NCBI RefSeq assembly: GCF_000190575.1
Contig: NC_015164.1
Span: forward strand, 248,001-312,000
Length of the DNA: 64,000 nucleotides
Source: Phocaeicola salanitronis DSM 18170
Lineage (GTDB): Bacteria; Bacteroidota; Bacteroidia; Bacteroidales; Bacteroidaceae
Direction of reading: 5' to 3'
Part shown: positions 36,255 to 45,397 of the stretch, one piece after another
Layout: each line of letters opens with the position of its first letter
How positions within the stretch are numbered: position 1 is the first letter of the stretch
Notes under the pieces: model-generated
What the model was told of the DNA's origin: nothing
What the model saw: the letters and a program-made list of their open reading frames with translations, nothing else
Database searches by the model: none
Translations under genes and position numbers: made by a program

Positions 36255-37351
36255 ACAGTCTGATGATTGATGCAGATTCCTTTCATATACCATTCATATA
36301 AGCGGTGGATGCCTTCATCTATTTCGATTTTGTGATGCCATCCTAAGTTGTGCAGTTTGCTTACATCGGTTAATTTGCGTAATGTGCCGTCAGGTTTCGA
36401 TGCATCCCAACGCAGTTCGCCTTTAAATCCGATTTCTTTCATGATTTTCCCGGCAAGTTCCTTGATGCTCAACTCTTTGCCTGTACCTACGTTGATATGG
36501 CAGTTGCGTATTTCCTTGTCTCCTTCTTTGTAGGTATCTTTAAAGTCGACATTCAGCAATACATGTACGCTGGCATCTGCCATTTCTTCACTCCATAGGA
36601 ACTCGCGCAGTGGTTTTCCTGTACCCCATAGTGTGACCGCTTCGGGCGTGATGCCGAATTTTGCCAGTTTCGCTAAGATTTCTTCGTTGCTGTTGCTTCC
36701 GTTCACTCCTTCTACCGGGCGCAGGTCGATGTCTTTGCGTACGGCATCCCAGTTGTTTTCGTTCAGGCATTTTGCCAGATGGATTTTTCGGATCATTGCC
36801 GGAAGGACATGGCTGTTTTCCAGATGGAAATTGTCATTCGGTCCGTATAGATTGGTGGGCATTACCGCAATGTAGTTGGTGCCATATTGCAAGTTAAAGC
36901 TTTCACACATTTTCAATCCGGCTATTTTGGCGATGGCATACGGTTCGTTGGTATATTCTAAGGGGGATGTGAGGAGGACTTCTTCTTTCATCGGTTGAGG
37001 CGCTTCACGCGGATAGATGCAAGTGCTTCCTAAAAAAAGTAATTTTTTCACATTGTGGCGGAAGCTTTCGCCGATGACGTTTTGTTGTATCTGCAGGTTT
37101 TGGTAAATAAAGTCAGCACGGTATTGCAAGTTAGCCATAATACCTCCTACGTGTGCGGCTGCCAATACAACTGCATCGGGCTGTTCTTCGTCAAAGAACC
37201 GTTTTACGGCGGCATTGTCCAACAAGTCCAGCTCTTTGTGGCTTCTGCCTGTTAAGTTGACATATCCTCTTTGCTGGAGGTTATTCCAAATGGCAGACCC
37301 CACCAGTCCGTGATGTCCTGCCACGTATATTTTCGCTGATTTATCTAACAT
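36251..37351 (-). CDS. fcl: GDP-L-fucose synthase
   Basis: NADPH-dependent epimerase-reductase that makes GDP-L-fucose from GDP-4-keto-6-deoxymannose; 366 residues. The Rossmann loop is GHHGLVGSAIW (residues 12-22), and the YxxxK pair is seen as YAIAKIAGLKMC (about 142-153) after SPLEYTNEP. NLYGPNDNFH and RKLTDVSKLHNLGW (C-terminal) are family hallmarks. It shares a 4-bp ATGA overlap with fkp. Upstream, a 194-bp MITE-like element and a palindrome separate it from gmd, which makes the preceding intermediate. Confidence 0.96.
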   Translation of the reverse strand: MLDKSAKIYVAGHHGLVGSAIWNNLQQRGYVNLTGRSHKELDLLDNAAVKRFFDEEQPDAVVLAAAHVGGIMANLQYRADFIYQNLQIQQNVIGESFRHNVKKLLFLGSTCIYPREAPQPMKEEVLLTSPLEYTNEPYAIAKIAGLKMCESFNLQYGTNYIAVMPTNLYGPNDNFHLENSHVLPAMIRKIHLAKCLNENNWDAVRKDIDLRPVEGVNGSNSNEEILAKLAKFGITPEAVTLWGTGKPLREFLWSEEMADASVHVLLNVDFKDTYKEGDKEIRNCHINVGTGKELSIKELAGKIMKEIGFKGELRWDASKPDGTLRKLTDVSKLHNLGWHHKIEIDEGIHRLYEWYMKGICINHQTV

Positions 37352-37398
37352 GATTTTGCTTTTGATTCTTGTTTAATAATTAGCTTGTATGAAAAATT

Positions 37399-37470
37399 CA
37401 CCACAGAGAACACAGAGTATCACAGAGGAATTATTTAAAAGTCTTCGTGTGCCTCTTGTGCTTTGTGGTG
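37399..37470. repeat. CACAGAG palindromic repeat, copy 4
   Basis: CACCACAGAGAACACAGAG on the left is mirrored by CTCTTGTGCTTTGTGGTG on the right, around a short AT-rich loop. It lies 5' of fcl, next to the MITE-like element. Confidence 0.75.
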
Positions 37471-37487
37471 AAACATCGGTTAGTTTT

Positions 37488-37681
37488 AGAAGCTGTTTTG
37501 AATTTCTCCAAAAAGTTTTTCTTGGGTTGATGTATCCGTTTTCGTGTGTGCTTTGGGCGATTTTTTGGTCCTTTCCGCTCCTGTTCTTCGTCAGATAGCC
37601 CGCTATCTTCCTCATCACAGAAGCGAAAATGCCTCAAAAACTCATCCCAAATCATCGCACGATAAATTCAAAACAGCTTCT
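37488..37681 (-). repeat. 194-bp MITE-like element, copy B
   Basis: Starts AGAAGCTGTTTTGAATTT and ends with the complement AAATTCAAAACAGCTTCT. It is the reverse complement of the element at 44391-44584 with only three base differences. It contains no gene; short reading frames in it are not conserved proteins. It lies between gmd and fcl and, with copy 4 of the CACAGAG palindrome, fills the gap 37352-37696. Confidence 0.85.
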
Positions 37682-37696
37682 TATAACATGCCTAAT

Positions 37697-38785
37697 TTAT
37701 TCGGTTTTATCCATTTCGGCTTTTAAATGCAGTTTTTTTACAAAGCGCATGTCGTGTTCTACCATAATGCGTACCAATTCAGGGAATGGTGTTTTGGTAG
37801 GATTCCATCCTAAAGTCTCTTTTGCTTTTGTCGGGTCTCCTAAGAGTTGCTCTACTTCGCACGGGCGGAAATATTTGGGGTCTACTTCTACAAGAACCCG
37901 TCCTGTCGCCTTGTCAATTCCTTTTTCATCTACACCGCTTCCTTGCCATTCCAATTCGATGTTGAGATAATGGAATGCCAATGTACAAAACTCGCGCACC
38001 GTATGCATTTCGCCTGTTGCTATCACAAAATCTTCAGGCTTGTCGTTTTGCAGGATAAGCCACATGCATTCTACGTAATCTTTGGCATACCCCCAGTCAC
38101 GTTTGGCATCAAGATTTCCTAAATACAGTTTATCTTGGAATCCTTGTTTGATGCGTGCTGCTGCCAATGTGATTTTTCGGGTTACAAAGTTCTCGCCCCG
38201 GCGTTCGCTCTCATGGTTGAAAAGGATGCCGTTTACTGCAAACATACCATAACTTTCCCGGTAGTTTTTGGTTATCCAGAAACCATATTGTTTAGCTACT
38301 CCATACGGCGAGCGTGGATAGAAAGGTGTTGTTTCTTTTTGAGGGATTTCCTGTACTTTGCCGAACAGCTCCGATGTGGATGCCTGATAAATACGGCAAG
38401 TTTTGTCAAGCCCGCAGATGCGTACCGCTTCCAATAGGCGTAATGTGCCGATAGCATCGGCTTCTGCTGTATATTCGGGTACATCGAAAGATACCTTTAC
38501 ATGGCTTTGCGCAGCCAAGTTGTATATCTCGGTCGGATGTATGTCGCTGATGATGCGGATAAGCGAACTTGAGTCTGTCATGTCTCCCCAGTGCAGGTTT
38601 ACCAAGCGGCTTTTCTTCATGTCGCGTACCCATTCATCTAAATAAAGATGCTCGATGCGTCCTGTATTGAATGAGGAGGAGCGGCGCAGAATGCCGTGCA
38701 CTTCATATCCTTTTTCTATTAAGAATTCGGCCAGATAAGACCCGTCTTGACCGGTGATGCCGGTAATTAAAGCAACTTTTCTCAT
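37697..38785 (-). CDS. gmd: GDP-mannose 4,6-dehydratase
   Basis: Makes GDP-4-keto-6-deoxymannose, the first step to GDP-fucose; 362 residues. [19 protein letters not shown] (residues 9-27) is the NADP-binding start. The catalytic YxxxK is seen in [20 protein letters not shown] (about 155), preceded by [15 protein letters not shown]. The C terminus has [21 protein letters not shown]. Start chosen at ATG 38785, because the in-frame earlier ATG at 38818 gives 11 extra residues not seen in the family. It precedes fcl and fkp. Confidence 0.96.
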   Translation of the reverse strand: MRKVALITGITGQDGSYLAEFLIEKGYEVHGILRRSSSFNTGRIEHLYLDEWVRDMKKSRLVNLHWGDMTDSSSLIRIISDIHPTEIYNLAAQSHVKVSFDVPEYTAEADAIGTLRLLEAVRICGLDKTCRIYQASTSELFGKVQEIPQKETTPFYPRSPYGVAKQYGFWITKNYRESYGMFAVNGILFNHESERRGENFVTRKITLAAARIKQGFQDKLYLGNLDAKRDWGYAKDYVECMWLILQNDKPEDFVIATGEMHTVREFCTLAFHYLNIELEWQGSGVDEKGIDKATGRVLVEVDPKYFRPCEVEQLLGDPTKAKETLGWNPTKTPFPELVRIMVEHDMRFVKKLHLKAEMDKTE

Positions 38786-38884
38786 TGTTTCATTTTTATA
38801 TATCGCACAAAATAACAATTTTATTTTTGGACAGCCAAGTGTAAGAAAGAATTTTTGTATCGTTTCTGATGGGGGAATATGGAA

Positions 38885-38922
38885 ATGCCAAACTTTTCAG
38901 AGGATAATGAAAAGTTTGGCAT
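38885..38922 (-). terminator. Hairpin between ugd and gmd
   Basis: ATGCCAAACTTTTCA (38885-38899) pairs perfectly with its complement at 38908-38922, with an 8-nt loop. No strong T-run follows on the minus strand, so it may be a terminator or an mRNA-stability hairpin that separates the export genes from the fucose genes. Confidence 0.5.
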
Positions 38923-38962
38923 GGATGACGGGGATATTTATTTAATGGAGAGTATCAAAGAA

Positions 38963-40210
38963 TCAGTCTCTGCGAAAAATATCCCGTGTATAAACTTTTT
39001 CTTTTACATCATCTAAAGATGAGTCATACCGGTTCGCGATAATTGCCTGGCTTTGGCGCTTAAATGTTTCTAAATCATTTACAACTTTACTTCCGAAGAA
39101 CGTGCTTCCGTCTTCCAATGTTGGTTCATAGATGATGACAATTGCCCCTTTTGCCTTGATGCGTTTCATTACTCCCTGAATGCTGCTTTGGCGGAAATTG
39201 TCGGAATTTGATTTCATCGTAAGACGGTAAACGCCGATGATGCATTGACGTTCTTCATTCGGGTTATAATCTCCCCGGTTATAATAGTCATAATATCCGG
39301 CTTTATGCAGGATGCGGTCGGCAATGAAATCTTTTCGGGTACGATTGCTTTCTACAATTGCCTGAATCAGATTTTCGGGTACATCTGCGTAGTTGGCAAG
39401 AAGCTGCTTGGTATCTTTGGGCAAGCAATATCCGCCATATCCGAAACTCGGGTTGTTGTAATGTGTTCCAATGCGGGGGTCGAGGCAAACGCCGCTGATG
39501 ATGGCTTGTGTGTCAAGACCTTTCATCTCGGCGTATGTATCCAATTCGTTAAAATAGCTGACCCGCAAGGCCAGGTAAGTGTTGGCAAATAATTTTACGG
39601 CTTCCGCTTCGGTCAATCCCATGAACAATGTGTCAATGTTTTCTTTGATAGCTCCTTCTTGCAATAGGTTTGCGAAAGTATGGGCAGCTTCATCCAGACG
39701 TTTGTCTCCTTCCGGACGGCCTACAATGATGCGGCTGGGGTAGAGGTTATCATACAATGCCTTGCTTTCGCGCAGAAACTCTGGCGAGAAAATGATGTTT
39801 TCGCTATTCATTTTCTTGCGTATGCTTTCTGTATAACCGACCGGAATCGTACTTTTGATAACCATGATAGCGTTTGGATTGACGCTTTTTACCAGCTTAA
39901 TAACTTCTTCTACGTGGCTGGTATCGAAGTAATTCTTTACCGGGTCATAGTTCGTGGGAGCGGCGATAATGACAAAGTCTGCATCGCTATATGCCCGGGC
40001 ACCGTCAAGCGTAGCCGTCAGGTTCAGTTCCTTTTCAGAGAGATATTTCTCGATATATTCATCCTGAATGGGAGATTTACGCTGATTAATCAAGTCGACC
40101 TTTTCAGGAATAACGTCTACAGCTGTAACCTGATGGTGCTGGCTCAGCAATGTGGCGATGCTTAAACCGACATAGCCTGTACCGGCTACAGCTATCTTAA
40201 ACTCTTTCAT
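38963..40210 (-). CDS. ugd: UDP-glucose/GDP-mannose dehydrogenase family protein
   Basis: Oxidises a nucleotide sugar (probably UDP-glucose to UDP-glucuronate) for capsule synthesis; 415 residues. The NAD-binding GTGYVG is at residues 10-15, and the catalytic Cys262 lies in [22 protein letters not shown] and FSPEFLRES are typical. The GDP-mannose dehydrogenase branch cannot be excluded. It starts 1 bp after the stop of the Wzc-like kinase gene; the ATG at 40210 is chosen because earlier in-frame codons are inside that gene. Confidence 0.92.
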   Translation of the reverse strand: MKEFKIAVAGTGYVGLSIATLLSQHHQVTAVDVIPEKVDLINQRKSPIQDEYIEKYLSEKELNLTATLDGARAYSDADFVIIAAPTNYDPVKNYFDTSHVEEVIKLVKSVNPNAIMVIKSTIPVGYTESIRKKMNSENIIFSPEFLRESKALYDNLYPSRIIVGRPEGDKRLDEAAHTFANLLQEGAIKENIDTLFMGLTEAEAVKLFANTYLALRVSYFNELDTYAEMKGLDTQAIISGVCLDPRIGTHYNNPSFGYGGYCLPKDTKQLLANYADVPENLIQAIVESNRTRKDFIADRILHKAGYYDYYNRGDYNPNEERQCIIGVYRLTMKSNSDNFRQSSIQGVMKRIKAKGAIVIIYEPTLEDGSTFFGSKVVNDLETFKRQSQAIIANRYDSSLDDVKEKVYTRDIFRRD

Positions 40211-40211
40211 G

Positions 40212-42662
40212 TTACTTTGTTTTATCTTTTTTATTCTTGTTTCCTTCGTCATACCCGTATCCGTAGCCATATCCATAACCGTATGTTTTTCCGCCATAGC
40301 CATATTTGGCTCCATATTCATAGCCGTAGCTATTCTTGCGTTTGCTCATGTCGATGTCATTGATGACGGTTGCTAGTTTGGGGAATTTCTTTTCATCGCG
40401 CAATACATTGATGTAGCGGTATCCTGCCTTGGGAGTGACATCTGCGCGGCAGACATAGACACATAAATTCGCTACACGTCCGATAATTGCCGTATCTGTA
40501 ACCATTGCGATAGGGGCGGTATCTAAGATAATGTAGTCATACCGCTGTTTGAGTAGTTCTATAGCACGGTCGAGTACATCCCGAGCCACCAGTTCGGTCG
40601 GGTTGGGAGGTACGGGACCTCCGGGAAGGATATCCAGATTCGGACTGATATCAGAAGTCTGGACCATATCGAATATGTTGACATGTTCCGGATCGGCAAG
40701 GTAGTTGGTGATGCCTTCGGCACGTCGTGAAAGGTTGAACACTTTGTTCAGACCGGGCTTGCGGATATCCATACCTACGATAATGGTCTTTTTTCCTAAG
40801 AAAGCAAGGCTGACAGCGGTATTTCCCGCCACAAATGATTTTCCTTCTCCCGGTTGGGTAGATGAGAAAAGTATCACTTTTTGGTCTTTCCCTAACATGA
40901 ACAACAGGTTCGTACGTAAGCCACGGAACGTTTCCTCCATGATGTCGTTTTTGTTTTCACGCACTACTACGGCTCCTTTTTCCGGTTTCTTGCAACGGGG
41001 CAATTCGGCGAGGATAGGAACGTCTGTGATATGTTCTACATCTTCTCGGTTTTCTATCTTGTATTTTAACAAGTCACGCAGATATACGATGCCGACCGGA
41101 ATGCCTAATCCCAATATCAGTGCGGCTAAAGCGATAATTTTTTTCTTGGGAGAAACAGGGTCTTTATCAGCCAATGCATCTTCGATGATACGCCCGTTGT
41201 TTGCCGTAGCGGCAAGCGTGAGGGCGTTTTCCTCCCGCTTTTGTAAAAGCATGGTATAGAGTGCGGCTTTGATTTCCTGTTGGCGAGCGATGCTTAGGAA
41301 TTCTTTTTCTTGAATTGGCGCATTGCTGATTCTGCCTTCAAATTTGCGGGCTTGGCGTTCGATGTCGCTTTTTGCAATATTCAGTCCTTTCAGTACGCTC
41401 TCGACCGTAGTTTGAACGCTATGGCGCATCGCTTCGATGCCTGTATTCATATTGATTACGGCTGGATTGCTTTCTGAGGAGGTACGTAACAGACGGTTCC
41501 GTTCGACAATCATCGCATTGTATTGGTCGATAGCGGAAGTCAGGTTTTGGTCTTGCAATCCCACATTGGAAGGAATCACTTCATCATCGTTTTTGGGGTC
41601 GTTGATGTAGTTACGCAAAAATTCCACTAATTGGATTTGAGTCGCGTTTTCCATACGTTGTTGTCCGTATCTGGAACTTTCTTCCAAGGCTAGTTTTGCA
41701 TCGCTGGTTAAGTCTGTCAGTCCTGAACGTTGTTTAAAATCAGCCAGTTCTGTTTCTGCTGTTCCTAATTCCCGATTAATGATGCTGATGCGTTCTTCGA
41801 TGAATTCTGCAGTTTTCTGAGCCACTTCGTTCTTTTCGTCGTTAGCATCCTGATTATAGAAAGCTACCAGACAGTTTACGAAGTCAATGCCTCGTTGTTT
41901 GTCTGTATTTTGTACGCTGATTTGTGCAATTGTTGTGGTTTTCGATGTTGCTTCTACCGTAAGGTTTTCCATATAATCTTGTGCCGTAACGGTAGGAGAA
42001 CTGATATATGCCATTAATTTTACGTCTTCTTCCATTGGTTCGGGTAGAGAATCGTTTTTAGAGAAATTAATGACGCCTACCGGTGTAGGAAGTATGGCGG
42101 GTAACCGGTCGAATTCTTTTTCTATTTCTTCTTCATCTCCTTCTTCGTCAATAACGTATTTGGCATGCACATGCAGCTTTCCGTCAAGAGTGTATTTCAT
42201 TTTCAACTTGACAGGAGCTTCCAGCTTGTCGGCTTCTTCGGGAGTCATGAATACGTTTACGGGGGAAGTCCGGTAGAGCGGGATGTTGTATCCGGTAATA
42301 CGGTCTTTTGCTATAGTTGTATACAATCGGAGTTCGTTTACCGCTTTTTTGATAAGGGTGCGCGAATGTAAGATTTCCACTTCATTGTCGAAGTTGTTGG
42401 TCATGGAGAACATGCCTAAATCCTGAATGGCGGCTAAAGGAGATGCGGCCGAATTTCCACCCTTTTGTTCCTCTTCCTTAATCAATACAGCTGCTGTGAT
42501 GTTGTATACAGGTTGTTGGTAGCGCAAGAAAAGGAATGCCAATATCATGCATGCGATCACACTGATTACAAACCAGGGCCAATAGGCAAGGTATTTGAAG
42601 AATATGGCATACAGGTTTATCGTTTCTTCACTGTTCTGTTCGTTGAAATTTTGTTCTTCCAT
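40212..42662 (-). CDS. Wzc-like chain-length determinant and BY tyrosine kinase
   Basis: An 816-residue inner-membrane protein of capsule export. The N-terminal Wzz domain has one membrane helix (about 33-55) and a long periplasmic coiled-coil region with a second helix near 525-545 ([20 protein letters not shown]). The cytoplasmic tyrosine-kinase domain has a Walker A-like QPGEGKS (about 602-608), [10 protein letters not shown], and ILDTAPI. The C-terminal tail carries about eleven tyrosines in GYGYGY repeats, the autophosphorylation cluster. It controls polymer length by cycling phosphorylation with a phosphatase; no Wzb-like phosphatase gene is seen here. Confidence 0.95.
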   Translation of the reverse strand: MEEQNFNEQNSEETINLYAIFFKYLAYWPWFVISVIACMILAFLFLRYQQPVYNITAAVLIKEEEQKGGNSAASPLAAIQDLGMFSMTNNFDNEVEILHSRTLIKKAVNELRLYTTIAKDRITGYNIPLYRTSPVNVFMTPEEADKLEAPVKLKMKYTLDGKLHVHAKYVIDEEGDEEEIEKEFDRLPAILPTPVGVINFSKNDSLPEPMEEDVKLMAYISSPTVTAQDYMENLTVEATSKTTTIAQISVQNTDKQRGIDFVNCLVAFYNQDANDEKNEVAQKTAEFIEERISIINRELGTAETELADFKQRSGLTDLTSDAKLALEESSRYGQQRMENATQIQLVEFLRNYINDPKNDDEVIPSNVGLQDQNLTSAIDQYNAMIVERNRLLRTSSESNPAVINMNTGIEAMRHSVQTTVESVLKGLNIAKSDIERQARKFEGRISNAPIQEKEFLSIARQQEIKAALYTMLLQKREENALTLAATANNGRIIEDALADKDPVSPKKKIIALAALILGLGIPVGIVYLRDLLKYKIENREDVEHITDVPILAELPRCKKPEKGAVVVRENKNDIMEETFRGLRTNLLFMLGKDQKVILFSSTQPGEGKSFVAGNTAVSLAFLGKKTIIVGMDIRKPGLNKVFNLSRRAEGITNYLADPEHVNIFDMVQTSDISPNLDILPGGPVPPNPTELVARDVLDRAIELLKQRYDYIILDTAPIAMVTDTAIIGRVANLCVYVCRADVTPKAGYRYINVLRDEKKFPKLATVINDIDMSKRKNSYGYEYGAKYGYGGKTYGYGYGYGYGYDEGNKNKKDKTK

Positions 42663-42717
42663 ACGTTTTTGAGTTCTTAAGTTTTTAAGTTCTTAAGTTG
42701 AGTTCTTTTTAAGTTGT

Positions 42718-43515
42718 TTATTTCAGTATATTGACTAACAAGCTGGCGATAGATACCAAGATGGAGGTTGCAGAGATAATGGTAGTTGTAGTATTACCGA
42801 TATCAGAGTTCTTTGCCTTGGTCTTGTTGGGCGTTACATAAAGGATGTCATTCTGGCGGAGGTAGAAGTAAGGCGAGAGCACGATGTCGCTCTTGGTCAG
42901 GTCGAGTTCGATGATTTCGCGTTTTCCGTCCGCTTCTTCACGAATCAGTTTTACATTGGTTCTTACACCATATACCGTCATATCTCCTGCCATGGCAAGT
43001 GCCTCGAGCACGTTTACTTTTTCATTGCTGACATTGAATGTGCCGGGGCGTGCTACTTCGCCCAATACCGAAATCTTATAGTTCGCCATACGTACGGTTA
43101 CAATCGGAGATTCCTTCAGATAAGGTTTCAGCCGTTCGCGGATCAGGTTTTCCGCTTCGTTTTTCGTAAGCCCTCCTACATGCAGGCGTCCCAATACCGG
43201 GAAATCGATGTCGCCTTCATTGCTTACCAGGTATTGTTGGAGGGTAGGTTGTGTAGTCGTGTTGATGTTAGTCAGAGCTGCATTCAAAGGGGTTTGCACC
43301 GTCAGGTTGAATGGTGCGGCAGCCTGTGGGTCGGTTGTGTTAATCGTGATGCTTAACAAGTCTTTCGGCATGATTTGGGCATCGTAAAGAGGAATTTCTT
43401 TTCCATATTCGTTCACTATCTGCGGGTCTTGCAGATAAGGCACATTCTTATAAGAAGTGCATCCTGCAGAGAGAACTGTTACAGTTAGGGCGAAAAAAAT
43501 GGTTTTCAGTTTCAT
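42718..43515 (-). CDS. Wza-like polysaccharide export lipoprotein
   Basis: A 265-residue outer-membrane export protein. The signal peptide ends at a lipobox (LSAGC, Cys19), followed by the Poly_export domain (PKDLLSITINTTDP and PVLGRLHVGGLTKNEAENLI) and one SLBB domain (ISVLGEVARPGTFNVSNEKVNVLEAL, seen in pieces). A C-terminal hydrophobic helix (about 240-262) may form the outer-membrane pore. It pairs with the Wzc-like kinase 55 bp downstream. The start is ATG 43515; an in-frame start 10 codons earlier would precede the signal peptide. Confidence 0.92.
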   Translation of the reverse strand: MKLKTIFFALTVTVLSAGCTSYKNVPYLQDPQIVNEYGKEIPLYDAQIMPKDLLSITINTTDPQAAAPFNLTVQTPLNAALTNINTTTQPTLQQYLVSNEGDIDFPVLGRLHVGGLTKNEAENLIRERLKPYLKESPIVTVRMANYKISVLGEVARPGTFNVSNEKVNVLEALAMAGDMTVYGVRTNVKLIREEADGKREIIELDLTKSDIVLSPYFYLRQNDILYVTPNKTKAKNSDIGNTTTTIISATSILVSIASLLVNILK

Positions 43516-43610
43516 TTGTTTTGGGTTTGTAAATTTTAAATGCATCGGATAAAAACTTCAGCATTTAGTGTTTATTAAAGAATCACTTGATTATCTCTTG
43601 TCGTTTTATC

Positions 43611-44045
43611 TTATCTGAAAAGCCTTCCGAAAAGTCCTTTTTTCTTATTATCTTCCGGCTCCGTATCGTTTTCGTATCTGTCGAGCAAGTCTTCGTATGA
43701 CAATTTTTTTGTAACCATTTCATAAATAGTTCCCCAGTCGGGTAGTCCTCCCAAGTTCCGGTCATCGATGAACAAGTCTGCTTTCAGCTTCCGGGAGTAG
43801 TGGTTGTTTTGTCCTTTTTCTTCTTCGGGGTAGTCTCGGTTGACGGCATAGAACTCCAATCCACGTTGCCGGCAGAACTCAACGGCTTCTTCCAATAGCT
43901 TGCCTTCACGTACGCTCCAGAGGATGAGCTTATGCCGTTCGGCTTTCAGTTTCTTTAAAGTTTCGATAGCAAACGGGATTTCAGGACCGATTGCCGGATA
44001 TTTGTGTTCTACGATGGTTCCATCAAAGTCAACGGCTATTAGCAT
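43611..44045 (-). CDS. HAD-superfamily hydrolase
   Basis: A 144-residue hydrolase with motif I VDFDGTIVEHKYP (Asp5, Asp7), motif II as LWSVREG near residue 45, and the metal-binding LFIDDRNLGG (Asp residues near 97-98). It lacks a large cap domain. The phosphatase substrate is unknown; position at the head of a capsule export operon suggests a sugar-phosphate, as many small HAD proteins are clustered with polysaccharide genes. It is the first gene after the promoter at 44186-44216, with a leader of about 130 nt. Confidence 0.82.
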   Translation of the reverse strand: MLIAVDFDGTIVEHKYPAIGPEIPFAIETLKKLKAERHKLILWSVREGKLLEEAVEFCRQRGLEFYAVNRDYPEEEKGQNNHYSRKLKADLFIDDRNLGGLPDWGTIYEMVTKKLSYEDLLDRYENDTEPEDNKKKGLFGRLFR

Positions 44046-44185
44046 AGTTGTAAATTTAAATGGATAATATAAATTCGTTAATTTTTCGTGTCAAAGTGTG
44101 CTCCAACATTGCTTGTTTATTCTTATTACATATATTATATGAGACGAATAAGTAAGTAATTTTTAGAGCGTATGTAAAATCTGCG

Positions 44186-44216
44186 CAAAAATACAATTAA
44201 TTCTTGAAAGCACAAA
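44186..44216 (-). promoter_or_regulatory. Promoter of the polysaccharide/fucose operon
   Basis: On the minus strand TTTG (44216-44213), a 19-bp spacer, then TATTTTTG (44193-44186), an exact Bacteroides consensus. The transcript would start near 44180 and give a leader of about 130 nt before the HAD gene. No flanking inverted repeats, so no sign of phase inversion. Confidence 0.7.
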
Positions 44217-44390
44217 GAGAAAAACTTGTTTTAAGAAACAGTTTTGAATTGTTCAAAGATGTTCAAAAGAAGCATGTTATCTCATATATGTGCATTTCCT
44301 CTCGGATATATATGCGTAGCCCGATGCAGATAGTTGCGTGTGCCGCCGCAAATGTCCAGGCAAATATAACGTTGCTTATCGGAAAAATTT

Positions 44391-44584
44391 AGAAGCTGTT
44401 TTGAATTTATCGTGCGCTGATTTGGGATGAGTTTTTGAGGCATTTTCGCTTCTGTGATGAGGAAGATAGCGGGCTATCTGACGAAGAACAGGAGCGGAAA
44501 GGACCAAAAAATCGCCCAAAGCACACACGAAAACGGATGCATCAAGCCAAGAAAAACTTTTTGGAGAAATTCAAAACAGCTTCT
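44391..44584 (+). repeat. 194-bp MITE-like element, copy A
   Basis: Terminal inverted repeats of 18 bp, AGAAGCTGTTTTGAATTT and complement, bound a 194-bp element that matches copy B (37488-37681) in the opposite orientation except for three bases. The core has the small hairpin AGATAGCGGGCTATCT. It lies in the 656-bp gap at 44046-44701 between two promoters; no gene is seen in the rest of this gap. Confidence 0.85.
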
Positions 44585-44647
44585 AAGCAGGCTTAAGCGT
44601 CCTCAATATAAAATAGAGGCGATGAAAACTTAAAAACTCACAAACAG

Positions 44648-44679
44648 TTGGCGTATATAAAGGCATTTTATTATTTTTG
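44648..44679 (+). promoter_or_regulatory. Promoter of the DUF4827-glmM unit
   Basis: TTG (44648-44650), a 21-bp spacer, then TATTTTTG (44672-44679), 23 bp before the ATG at 44702. It supports that start over an in-frame codon at 44648. Confidence 0.6.
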
Positions 44680-44701
44680 CCGTCATAAATTTAGAGAAAA
44701 G

Positions 44702-45397
44702 ATGAAACAGGTCAGACAAGTGCTTGCGGCATTGTTTTTTGCCGCTTTGTTTTTGCCGAGTTGCAATAACGGCAAGACGTATGCAGAATATCGAGAAGAT
44801 GAATTGAACGCGATTGATTCTTGGATTGCTTCACATGACTATGATATAATAAGCGAGAGGGAGTTTTACGCGCAGGATACAATGACAACAGACAATCAGT
44901 TTGTCTTGTTCGAGGAAAGCGGTGTATATATGAATATTGTGGAAAAGGGCAAAGGCGAGTCGGTTTTGCCGGACGGCTCGTATTCGATTCTTTCGCGCTA
45001 TTACGAGATCGCGATGCAAGACCGGGGCGATATGTTCAGCTTGGGAGATACCCTGACGGGGAATATGAAGCTGTACAACTATCCGCTTTACATTGTGGAT
45101 TCGTCATGGTCTTTGCCGATGTATATGCTGCATCCGGAGGAGTATAAAGTGACCATTAGCGGAGATTCTTACTCGGCGGCTTTTTCGGCCAGCTATATTA
45201 TGTATGCGGTTTACGAAACTACTTCAGTGCCTTCGGGATGGCTATTGCCGTTGAAGTATATCAAGCCTTCGCGCACGTCATCCTCTACGGACGTTGCCCG
45301 TGTGCGCCTGATTGTTCCGCATGCGGAGGGAACGTATGACGCTTCTCAGGCGGTATATCCGTGTTATTATGAAATCACTTATAATTTAGGAAAATAA
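44702..45397 (+). CDS. DUF4827-family lipoprotein
   Basis: A 231-residue secreted protein. The signal peptide (LAALFFAALFLPSC, Cys21) ends in a lipobox. It then has FVLFEESGVYMNIV and VRLIVPHAEGTYDASQAVYPCYYEITYNL, the form of the DUF4827 family in Bacteroidales, which resembles FKBP-type domains. No catalytic residues are recognised. The stop overlaps the glmM start (TAATG), so the two are probably translated together, but a shared function is not clear. Confidence 0.8.
   Translation: MKQVRQVLAALFFAALFLPSCNNGKTYAEYREDELNAIDSWIASHDYDIISEREFYAQDTMTTDNQFVLFEESGVYMNIVEKGKGESVLPDGSYSILSRYYEIAMQDRGDMFSLGDTLTGNMKLYNYPLYIVDSSWSLPMYMLHPEEYKVTISGDSYSAAFSASYIMYAVYETTSVPSGWLLPLKYIKPSRTSSSTDVARVRLIVPHAEGTYDASQAVYPCYYEITYNLGK

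Noticed and set aside
37373..37655. Short open frames in the 194-bp element (peptides with a MRKIAGYL-like start)
   Set aside because: They arise from the repeat core, differ in frame between copies and have no promoter or start context.
44046..44390. Invertible promoter of the capsule operon
   Set aside because: No inverted repeat pair flanks the promoter at short range. The only candidate is the long-range MITE pair, reported separately.
44204..44392. 62-codon open frame in the gap before the MITE
   Set aside because: It overlaps the opposite-strand capsule promoter, has no family features and ends in the MITE end; likely chance.
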